Part shown: positions 29,548 through 35,426 of the stretch, piece after piece
Layout of the letters: every line of letters begins with the position of its first letter
Numbering within the stretch: the stretch's first letter is position 1
DNA from: DASUSH01 sp036375215
GTDB lineage: Bacteria > Actinomycetota > Thermoleophilia > Solirubrobacterales > 70-9
Assembly: GCA_036375215.1 (NCBI GenBank)
Contig: DASUSH010000082.1
Coordinates: 1-35,426 of the forward strand
Reading direction: 5' to 3'
Length of the DNA: 35,426 nucleotides
Notes under the pieces: generated by a model
What the model was told of the DNA's origin: nothing
Databases searched by the model: none
What the model saw: the letters and a program-made list of their open reading frames with translations, nothing else
Translations under genes and position numbers: made by a program

Positions 29548-31215
29548 CGCACCCGGCGCGAGCCTATCCGCCTCGTCCGCGGCGCCCTGCTCGCGGTCCT
29601 CGCTGCGCTCCTCGCCGTGCCCGCGGCCGCGGGCGCAAAGGGGCTGCCGACCGTGGTCCGAACCGGCGGCCCGAGCGCGCCCGGCGACGCCAAGGTCGCG
29701 ATCGTCGCCAGCGACCGCAACCTCGGCGGCGAGCGCTTCCAGGTCTCCGGGCCCGGGCGGGGCCTGGGCGGGAAGCTGCGCCCCGCGAATGGGTTCAGCG
29801 GCCCCTGGAAGCACGCGTACGCCGCCGACCTGTCCGCCGCGAGCGCGCCCGGCGCCTACCGGGTGAGCGCCGGCGGCGAGCGCTCGAAGCCGTGGCGGGT
29901 GCTCGCGGAGGGGGCGCGCCCGGCGATCCAGACGATGCTCGACTACTTCGCCACGAACCGCGACGGCTCCGAGCCGGCGCTCCTGCACGGCCCGGCGCAC
30001 CTGAACGACGCGGTCCTTCCCGATGGCCGCCGGCTCGCGCTCCAGGGCGGCTGGATGGACGCCGGCGACATGATCCACTTCACGCAGACGACCGCGTTCG
30101 CCGCGACCGCGCTCCAGCTCGCCGCGGTGCTCGACCCGGCCGACGCCGCCGCGCTCGGCTCCGAGGCCGACGTCGGCATCCGCTGGCTCGTCGCCGCCCA
30201 TCCCGAGCCCGGCCTCTTCATCGCCCAGGTCGGGGACTCCCGCGACCACGACACCGGCTTCCGCGACCCGGCCGAGGACGACTCCTCCGGCGAGCCGGGG
30301 ATCGGCCAGCGCGTCGCCTACCCCGGGACGGGCGGCGACGTCGCCGGCAAGGCCGCGGCGGCGCTCGCGCTGGCGGCGATGCGCCAGCCGCCGGGAGCGC
30401 AGCGCGCGGCGCTGACCCAGCAGGCGCGCGACTGGTACGGCGCGGGCGAGGCGGCGGGCGGGCCGTTGCGGGGCCTGCCCGAGGTCGCGGGCGCCTTCTA
30501 CGAGACCGACAGCGCGGAGGACGACCTCGCCGCGGGCGCGATGATGCTCTTCCGGCTGACCGGCGAGCCCGGCTTCCTCACCGATGCCGTCGAGCACCTG
30601 CAGGCGACCGACAACCGGATCGGATTCGGCGTCTACGACATCGGGTCGCTGGCCGCCGCCGACCTCTGCGGCGCACTCGGCTCGCCGCCGGTCGCCGACG
30701 CCGCGGCGCGCGACCTCGGCTGCGGGGCGCTCGCCGAGGCCGCGAGCGACGCCCGCGCGATCGCGCGCGAGACCGCCTTCGGCGCCCCGGGCCCGTTCTC
30801 GTGGGGGACGACCGCCGAGATCGGCAGCTACGGCACCGCCGCCGCTCTCGCCGGCCGCGCCGGCGTCTCCCCCGCCGGGCTCCCGACCGCGGCGGGCGGG
30901 CGCGATTACCTGTTCGGTCGCAACCCGTGGGGGGCGAGCTTCGTCGCCGGCTTCGGCCCGAAGGCGCCGAAGCAGCTCCACCACTGGGCGAGCGTCTTCG
31001 GGGACGGGCTACCGAACGGCGCCGTCGTCGGCGGCCCGGCGCCCCTCGAGATGCTCGCCGAGCAGGGCTTCGGCAAGGGCAAGACCGCGCTCGCCAAGTA
31101 CTCCTCGAAGGTGGCCTCCTACGAGGACCGCCGTCCGAACTACGTGAACTCCGAGCCCGCGATCGACTACACCGCGGCCTCGATCCTCCTGATCGCGGCG
31201 CTCGACGGCCAGTAG
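29485..31215 (+). CDS. Secreted glycoside hydrolase family 9 (endoglucanase-type), start uncertain
   Basis: A secreted hydrolase, about 576 aa from the furthest credible start. A hydrophobic signal core (LLAVLAALLAVPAAAGA) is followed by an Ig-like CelD N-terminal domain (VVRTGGPSAPGDAKVAIV onward) and a GH9 catalytic domain: GGWMDAGDMIHFTQTTAF (nucleophile-activating Asp pair), LFGRNPWGASFVAGFG, HHWASVF and NYVNSEPAIDYTA (catalytic Glu). Such enzymes cut beta-1,4-glucans by inversion. No ATG lies near the signal peptide. GTG at 29485 gives a 33-residue Arg-rich leader and overlaps the divergent WS/DGAT by 63 bp; CTG at 29587, 16 nt after TATCCG, would start the signal peptide directly. Catalytic residues are intact. 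Confidence 0.82.
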   Translation: MDRPPLGEQARHVGRGEALVHRTRREPIRLVRGALLAVLAALLAVPAAAGAKGLPTVVRTGGPSAPGDAKVAIVASDRNLGGERFQVSGPGRGLGGKLRPANGFSGPWKHAYAADLSAASAPGAYRVSAGGERSKPWRVLAEGARPAIQTMLDYFATNRDGSEPALLHGPAHLNDAVLPDGRRLALQGGWMDAGDMIHFTQTTAFAATALQLAAVLDPADAAALGSEADVGIRWLVAAHPEPGLFIAQVGDSRDHDTGFRDPAEDDSSGEPGIGQRVAYPGTGGDVAGKAAAALALAAMRQPPGAQRAALTQQARDWYGAGEAAGGPLRGLPEVAGAFYETDSAEDDLAAGAMMLFRLTGEPGFLTDAVEHLQATDNRIGFGVYDIGSLAAADLCGALGSPPVADAAARDLGCGALAEAASDARAIARETAFGAPGPFSWGTTAEIGSYGTAAALAGRAGVSPAGLPTAAGGRDYLFGRNPWGASFVAGFGPKAPKQLHHWASVFGDGLPNGAVVGGPAPLEMLAEQGFGKGKTALAKYSSKVASYEDRRPNYVNSEPAIDYTAASILLIAALDGQ

Positions 31216-31227
31216 GCCGGCTGCTCC

Positions 31228-31287
31228 CTAGGTCAGCAGGATGATCAGCAGGATGATGATGAGCAGCGCTCCAATGCCTATGTACAT
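31228..31287 (-). CDS. 19-residue hydrophobic membrane peptide
   Basis: ATG to TAG encodes MYIGIGALLIIILLIILLT, essentially one transmembrane helix with no charged residue. Support is a near-perfect Shine-Dalgarno, AAGGAGG (minus strand, 31293-31299), 5 nt before the ATG, which is rare in this window. The gene begins 35 nt after the dinB stop on the same strand with no visible promoter between, so it may be part of the LexA-controlled dinB transcript. Very short Ile/Leu-rich peptides with similar starts occur in other actinobacteria as unannotated or hypothetical proteins (recollection, not searched). Function unknown; single-helix peptides of this kind can modulate membrane complexes or depolarise membranes. 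Confidence 0.65.
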   Translation of the reverse strand: MYIGIGALLIIILLIILLT

Positions 31288-31322
31288 CTCTTCCTCCTTG
31301 ATTCGGGTGCCGTGAGGGGCGT

Positions 31323-32555
31323 CTACCCGAGTGCGCTGCGGCGCAATCGCGGCTGCGGCTTCCGGCTGCCGGCCGGCAGCAGCCACGCCGCGATCCCCGG
31401 GTCGCGGCCGAGCAGCGAGCCACGCACGATCGCCCTCGGGCCGTAGCGCTCGCGCAGCTCGTCGAGCGCGGCGTCGAGCTCGGCGCCGGGCCGCTCGAAG
31501 GGCAGCTCGAGCTGGACGCCGGCGCCGCCTGTGAGGTTCGCCACCGTGATCCCGAGCATCGTCAGGCCGCGTCGCCGGATCACCGGCATCGCCTCGGCGA
31601 CCAGCTCGCGGAGCGTCGCGAGCAGGACGCGGGTCGAGGAGGTCGGCTCGCGGAGGGTCCGCGAGCGGGTCGCTCGGTTGTAGTCGCCGAAGCGCATCCG
31701 CAGGATCACCGTGCGGCCGCCGAGCCCGGACGCGCGCATCCGGCGGCCGACGCGTTCGGCGATGCCGATCAGGGTCGTGTCGATGGACTCCTCGGGAAGG
31801 CGCGAGAGGCCGAAGGCCGACTGGGTGCCGATCGTGCGCCGGCGACGGTGGGTCCGGACCCGCCGCCGGTCGCGGTTGCGCGCGAGCCCGTGGACGTGGC
31901 GACCCGAGGCGCGCCCGAGGATCGCGACGAGCTCGCCCTCGGCGAGGGCGGCGATCTGGGCGACGGTCTCGATCCCGGCGGCGTGGAGCTTCGCCGCGGT
32001 CGCCGGCCCGACGCCCCAGAGCTTCTCGACCCGCATCGGGTGCAGGAAGGCGAGCTCGCGGTCGGGCGGGATGCGCAGCAGGCCGTCCGGCTTGGCCTCG
32101 CGGCTCGCCATCTTCGCCAGGAACTTCGTCCTCGCGATCCCGACCGACAGCGGCAGCCCGACCCGCTCGCGGACCTCTGCCCGCAGGCTCTCGGCGATCT
32201 CGACCGGGGTGCCCGAGATCCGCTCGAGCCCCCGGACGTCGAGGAACGCCTCCTCGAGCGAGAGGCCCTCGACCTCCGGCGCGGTGTCCCGGAAGACCCG
32301 GAAGAGATCGCGGCTCGCCTCGACATAGGCCTCCCAGCGCGGCTTGACCGTGATCAGGCCGGGGCAGAGACGCCGCGCCTTCGCGCCCCCCATCGGCGCG
32401 CTGACCCCGTGGGCACGCGCCTCGTAGCTCGCCGCGGTGACGATGCCGCCGCCGACCGCCACGGGCCGGCCGCGCAGGCTCGGGTCGTCGCGCTGCTCGA
32501 CCGAGGCGAAGAACGCATCCGCATCCGCATGCAGGATCGTGGCCTCACCGGACAC
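31323..32555 (-). CDS. dinB: DNA polymerase IV (Y family)
   Basis: A 410-aa translesion polymerase. ILHADADAFFASVEQRD holds the first metal Asp (D11); VGGGIVTAASYEARAHGV, GLSLEEAFLDVRG (second metal site, E101-E102 where most family members have Asp-Glu), SVGIARTKFLAKMAS and KLWGVGPATAAKLHAAGI (helix-hairpin-helix) follow; the little-finger domain is about 230-345, and VQLELPF is the beta-clamp-binding motif. About 50 basic residues form the tail. A GTG further upstream (32573) is in frame, but the LexA-type operator lies between 32555 and 32568, so GTG at 32555, giving MSGEATILHADAD, is preferred. Expected to be induced by DNA damage. Confidence 0.92.
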   Translation of the reverse strand: MSGEATILHADADAFFASVEQRDDPSLRGRPVAVGGGIVTAASYEARAHGVSAPMGGAKARRLCPGLITVKPRWEAYVEASRDLFRVFRDTAPEVEGLSLEEAFLDVRGLERISGTPVEIAESLRAEVRERVGLPLSVGIARTKFLAKMASREAKPDGLLRIPPDRELAFLHPMRVEKLWGVGPATAAKLHAAGIETVAQIAALAEGELVAILGRASGRHVHGLARNRDRRRVRTHRRRRTIGTQSAFGLSRLPEESIDTTLIGIAERVGRRMRASGLGGRTVILRMRFGDYNRATRSRTLREPTSSTRVLLATLRELVAEAMPVIRRRGLTMLGITVANLTGGAGVQLELPFERPGAELDAALDELRERYGPRAIVRGSLLGRDPGIAAWLLPAGSRKPQPRLRRSALG

Positions 32556-32568
32556 GAACACATGTTCG
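32555..32568. promoter_or_regulatory. LexA (SOS) box upstream of dinB
   Basis: CGAACACATGTTCG matches the Gram-positive/mycobacterial SOS consensus CGAAC-N4-GTTCG exactly, with perfect 6-bp arms around CA. It abuts the dinB start. The divergent hydrolase gene starts about 95 bp away on the other strand. Confidence 0.8.
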
Positions 32569-32584
32569 CACACGGGCCGGGCGT

Positions 32585-32613
32585 TTGGCCGGGCGGCCAG
32601 TTTCGATTAGTGT
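32585..32613 (+). promoter_or_regulatory. Candidate promoter of the secreted hydrolase gene
   Basis: TTGGCC (32585-32590), a 17-bp spacer and TAGTGT (32608-32613), about 50 bp before the ATG. Fits a -35/-10 pair in spacing and in the TANNNT form. Confidence 0.35.
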
Positions 32614-32663
32614 CGCCGCCACGGGCGGGGTCCAGCGGGGGTCCGAAGGGCACGAACGAAGGG

Positions 32664-35141
32664 ATGCGAACCTTGCGAGGAATCCGGACGCTGTCGACGA
32701 CGCTCGTGGTGCTCGCGGGCCTGGCCGTGACCACGTCGACCGCGCTCGGAGCCGAGCCGCCCCAGCCGCTCGCCGCCAAGGCGAAGGGCAAGCTGAAGAT
32801 CCTGACCGACGGCCAGAAGGACATCCTCGAGAAGAACGGGATCCGGGTCCGCGCCAAGGTCAAGGAGGCGGGCAAGCTGAAGACGTCGGTGCGCTCAAAG
32901 ACGTTCGACGTCCCGAAGTTCACGAAGCTGGGCAGGTCGAAGAAGGCGAGGGCGAACGACACGGGCAAGGTGAAGCTCATCGTGAGGCTGAACGACGCGG
33001 CGCTCGACGACATCAGTGAGTGCGAGGCGCGCGCGATCGAGGTCGGCGTGGGCAAGGCGAGCGGCAGGTTCGAGCTCGTCCGCGACACGGGCCGGTGCAA
33101 GCCGCGCAGGATCGACCTCGCGGACGCGAAGGACTGCGACTTCATCGCCGAGCCGAGCGGCGAGTGCATGCTGCCGTTCCCCGACGACTTCCACACCGCG
33201 CGCGATCCCGACACGCAGACAGGCCGCGTCGTCGACTTCAGGGACGCGGCGATGCCCGTGAACGCGAGCGGCGCGCCGATCGACGCCGCCCCCTACAACG
33301 GCAACGACGGCTTCAGCCCGGGCCAGACCGCGGTCGTGAAGGTGCCCGGCCTCGACACCGCGGGCGCATTCGAGAACACCGACCCGGTCCCGCTCAACGA
33401 GCTCTCCGATTACGCTCGCAAGAAGGCGCCGATCGTCGTGATCAACGCGAGGACCGGCGAGCGCCAGCCGATCTGGGCCGAGCTCGACGCGAACGCGACG
33501 ACGCCCGAGAGCACGTCGCTCCTGATCCACCCGGCGGTGAACTACGACCCCGGCGAGCGCTACATCGTCGCGATGCGAAACCTCGAGGACGAGACCGGCG
33601 ACGACATCACCGCGCCGCAGGGCTTCCGCTACTACCGCGACGACCTGCCCTCGAAGAAGAAGCCGATCGAACGGCAGCGCAAGCGCTTCGAGAAGGTCTT
33701 CAAGAACCTGCGCAACGCTGAGATCGACCGCGCAAACCTTTACCTCGCCTGGGACTTCACGGTCGCGAGCGACGCGAACATCGCCGAGCGGATGCTCGCG
33801 ATCCGCGACGACGCGTTCGCGCAGCTCGGCGACACCGACCTCTCCGACGTCACCGTGCAGGGCAACTCGCCGAGCTTCACGGTCGACTCGGTCGAGGACT
33901 TCACCCCCGCCCAGGACCCGGAGATGGCGCGCCGGGTGCGCGGCACCTTCCAGGTCCCCTGTTACCTGGTGCCCGATTGCGCTCCGGGCGGGACCTTCCA
34001 GCTCGGCCCGAACGGGCTGCCGAGCCAGAACGGCACCTGGACGGCGAACTTCAACTGCATGATCCCGCGCGTCGCGGTCGCCCCGGGCGCGACGCCGGCG
34101 CGCCCCCAGGTCTACGGCCACGGTCTGCTCGGCAGCGCCAACGAGGCGACCTCGAACCCGCAGCAGCTGATCGGGCAGACCCACAACTTCGTCGTCTGCG
34201 CGACCGACACGATCGGGTTCTCGAACCCGGACATCGGCAACATCGCCTCGAACATCCTCACCGACCTCGGGAACTTCCCGCAGCTCACCGACCGGGTCCA
34301 GCAGGGGCTGCTGTGCGAGCTCTTCCTGGGCCGGCTGATGATCCACCCGGGCGGGTTCGCGAGCAGCAACGCGTTCCGCGCGAACCAGGCCGACCCGTCG
34401 AGCCCGTCGACGCTCGACACCTCCCGCCTCTACTACAACGGCAACAGCCAGGGCGGGATCCTCGGCGGCGCCCTGACCGCCGTCGCGCCCGACTTCACCC
34501 GGGCCTCGCTGGGCGTGCCGGCGATGAACTACTCGGTCCTGCTCAACCGCTCGATCGACTTCGATACCTACAAGGCGATCCTCGGGCCCGCGTACCCGGA
34601 CCCGATGACCCAGCAGCTCGCGCTCTCCCTGATCCAGATGCTCTGGGACCGCAGCGAGGCGAACGGCTACGCGCACCGGATGACCGACGCGCCCCTGCCG
34701 AACACGCCGTCGCACGAGGTGCTGATGAACGTCGCCTTCGGCGACCACCAGGTGACCACCTGGCAGGCCGACGTCGAGGCCCGCACGATCGGCGCTTCGA
34801 TCCACAACCCGGTCGTGTACGAGGGCCGCTGGCCCGGGGTCGAGGTGGGCTGGGGCATAGACCCGATCCAGAGCTACCCGTTCACGGACTCGGCGATCGT
34901 CTACTGGGACAGCGGCCCGACCCGGGCCAACCCGGCGCCGCCGCCCGACGTGCTCGGCACCGACCCGCCGCCGGTCGCGAACCTGCCGAACCGCTCCGGG
35001 GTCGACCCGCACGGCCTGCCGCGCGTCGCCCCCGCCGAGATGCAGATGGTCTCCGACTTCCTGCAGCCGGACGCGCAGAGCCACATCACCGACACCTGCA
35101 ACGGCGCGCCTTGCTTCGCGGGCGGGTTCAACGGGCCGTAG
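32664..35141 (+). CDS. Large secreted serine hydrolase-like protein (alpha/beta-hydrolase type)
   Basis: An 825-aa exported protein. Signal peptide about 1-30 (MRTLRGIRTL start, ALGA end), then a Lys-rich segment (about 35-115), a middle part with beta-rich features (VNYDPGERYIVAMRNL) and a C-terminal hydrolase-like part: PRPQVYGHGLLGSA-like oxyanion region, LYYNGNSQGGILGGAL with the nucleophile elbow GNSQG (S595), and NVAFGDHQV (D694) as a possible acid. Several cysteines (CYLVPDC, CNGAPC) suggest disulfides. It could be a lipase, esterase or peptidase acting outside the cell; I do not recognise a named family. ATG is chosen for the signal peptide and GAAGGG just before it. Promoter region is shared with divergent dinB. 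Confidence 0.75.
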   Translation: MRTLRGIRTLSTTLVVLAGLAVTTSTALGAEPPQPLAAKAKGKLKILTDGQKDILEKNGIRVRAKVKEAGKLKTSVRSKTFDVPKFTKLGRSKKARANDTGKVKLIVRLNDAALDDISECEARAIEVGVGKASGRFELVRDTGRCKPRRIDLADAKDCDFIAEPSGECMLPFPDDFHTARDPDTQTGRVVDFRDAAMPVNASGAPIDAAPYNGNDGFSPGQTAVVKVPGLDTAGAFENTDPVPLNELSDYARKKAPIVVINARTGERQPIWAELDANATTPESTSLLIHPAVNYDPGERYIVAMRNLEDETGDDITAPQGFRYYRDDLPSKKKPIERQRKRFEKVFKNLRNAEIDRANLYLAWDFTVASDANIAERMLAIRDDAFAQLGDTDLSDVTVQGNSPSFTVDSVEDFTPAQDPEMARRVRGTFQVPCYLVPDCAPGGTFQLGPNGLPSQNGTWTANFNCMIPRVAVAPGATPARPQVYGHGLLGSANEATSNPQQLIGQTHNFVVCATDTIGFSNPDIGNIASNILTDLGNFPQLTDRVQQGLLCELFLGRLMIHPGGFASSNAFRANQADPSSPSTLDTSRLYYNGNSQGGILGGALTAVAPDFTRASLGVPAMNYSVLLNRSIDFDTYKAILGPAYPDPMTQQLALSLIQMLWDRSEANGYAHRMTDAPLPNTPSHEVLMNVAFGDHQVTTWQADVEARTIGASIHNPVVYEGRWPGVEVGWGIDPIQSYPFTDSAIVYWDSGPTRANPAPPPDVLGTDPPPVANLPNRSGVDPHGLPRVAPAEMQMVSDFLQPDAQSHITDTCNGAPCFAGGFNGP

Positions 35142-35181
35142 GAAACCGTCCCCGCGGCCCCCCGGCGCGCGCCCCTCCAAG

Positions 35182-35196
35182 CGCCCCTCCGGGGCG
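35182..35196 (+). terminator. Possible hairpin between the hydrolase gene and tRNA-Arg
   Basis: CGCCCC-TCC-GGGGCG, a 6-bp perfect stem with a 3-nt loop, no T run. It lies 41 nt after the stop and 16 nt before the tRNA. Confidence 0.4.
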
Positions 35197-35211
35197 ACCG
35201 CCCGGACCCCC

Positions 35212-35285
35212 GCGCCCGTAGCTCAGCCGGATAGAGCGTCGGTCTACGAAACCGAAGGTCACAGGTTCGAATCCTGTCGGGCGCG
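35212..35285 (+). tRNA. tRNA-Arg (anticodon ACG)
   Basis: 74 nt: acceptor GCGCCCG/CGGGCGC, D arm GCTCAGCCGGATAGAGC, anticodon stem TCGGT/ACCGA with loop CTACGAA (ACG, expected to be read as inosine-CG), T arm ACAGGTTCGAATCCTGT, discriminator G, no encoded CCA. Confidence 0.95.
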
Positions 35286-35302
35286 CTTTACCTGAGCCTC
35301 GG

Positions 35303-35324
35303 ATTCCGCTCAACGGTGCGGAAT
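35303..35324. terminator. Inverted repeat after tRNA-Arg, possible terminator
   Basis: ATTCCGC (35303-35309) and GCGGAAT (35318-35324) form a 7-bp stem with an 8-nt loop, 17 nt after the tRNA. A short CTTT follows nine bases later. The remaining 100 bp to the window edge hold no recognisable gene. Confidence 0.4.
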
Positions 35325-35392
35325 GCTGGCATCTTTCGCAGACGGGCGTCAATGCCCCGAAACGCACACTTCTCGCTGCCGTGCGTGGGCGG

Positions 35393-35414
35393 ACCATCGC
35401 GCAACCATCGCGCA
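35393..35414. repeat. Tandem 11-bp direct repeat (ACCATCGCGCA x2)
   Basis: Two exact adjacent copies in less GC-rich, apparently non-coding DNA downstream of tRNA-Arg. Too few copies to name; could be a protein-binding iteron or chance. Confidence 0.6.
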
Positions 35415-35426
35415 GATCCAAGGTCT

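Noticed and set aside
32556..32573. Longer dinB start (GTG at 32573)
   Set aside because: Would place the LexA box inside the coding sequence and add six residues absent from the usual ILHxDxDAFFASVE start.
35128..35421. 97-codon minus-strand reading frame containing GFEPVTFGFVDRRSIRLSYG
   Set aside because: That peptide is the antisense translation of tRNA-Arg, a well-known annotation artefact.
1..35426. CRISPR arrays, insertion sequences, prophage genes, rRNA
   Set aside because: No regularly spaced repeats, transposase or integrase motifs, phage structural proteins or rRNA sequence were seen on either strand.

Overview
The window is very GC-rich, densely packed chromosomal DNA from a high-GC actinobacterium. 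The gene set (two-subunit-type methylmalonyl-CoA mutase, acyl-CoA carboxylase beta chain, WS/DGAT acyltransferase, DUF2510 protein, SigX5-type ECF sigma factor, RTX-like proteins with a cysteine-bracketed end, a Bacillus/mycobacterium-type LexA box) suggests the class Thermoleophilia (Solirubrobacterales/Gaiellales-like). That placement is inferred from gene content and composition and was not tested against any database. I see no phage, insertion sequence, CRISPR array or rRNA.

Layout. 2-328: 3' end of an ornithine cyclodeaminase-family gene. 333-8080: five minus-strand genes for exported proteins, read in the order metallophosphoesterase with RTX-like tail, small RTX-like protein, two duplicated Tat-exported phospholipase C/acid-phosphatase-type enzymes, and a nucleotide-pyrophosphatase-type phosphatase; the last four overlap by 4 bp each. 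This looks like a phosphate-scavenging locus. 8139-13637: acyl-CoA carboxylase and methylmalonyl-CoA mutase (propionyl-CoA to succinyl-CoA pathway), with small membrane proteins, an SRPBCC protein, a degenerate HD-GYP protein and a YbjQ-like protein between or beside them. 13674-17133: an envelope-sugar operon (UDP-glucuronate decarboxylase-like enzyme followed by two GT4 glycosyltransferases, 4-bp overlaps). 17196-20876: two ECF-type sigma factors, a secreted unknown, an unknown helical protein and a VOC protein. 20890-23651: GH26-like secreted glycosidase, tRNA-Ser(TGA), APC amino-acid permease. 23688-26807: ABC-2 exporter, then divergently a free-standing L7/L12-CTD-like protein and a sugar-lactone/alditol oxidase. 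26804-31287: a PLP-dependent D-amino-acid aldolase/dehydratase-like enzyme, tRNA-Ser(GCT), WS/DGAT, GH9 cellulase and a 19-residue hydrophobic peptide gene. 31323-35285: SOS-controlled DNA polymerase IV, a large secreted serine hydrolase-like protein and tRNA-Arg(ACG).

Recurring organisation. Several genes have no Shine-Dalgarno but carry a TANNNT-type -10 box 6-9 nt before the start codon, which fits leaderless transcripts. Convergent gene pairs meet in one of three ways: by sharing a CTAG stop palindrome, at a long GC hairpin, or at copies of a GGGGTCAGACCCC palindrome. No gap between features exceeds 300 bp. The most attractive leads are the 19-aa membrane peptide downstream of the LexA-controlled dinB, the overlapped phosphoesterase/RTX locus, the degenerate HD-GYP protein, the leaderless-promoter pattern and the GGGGTCAGACCCC repeats.
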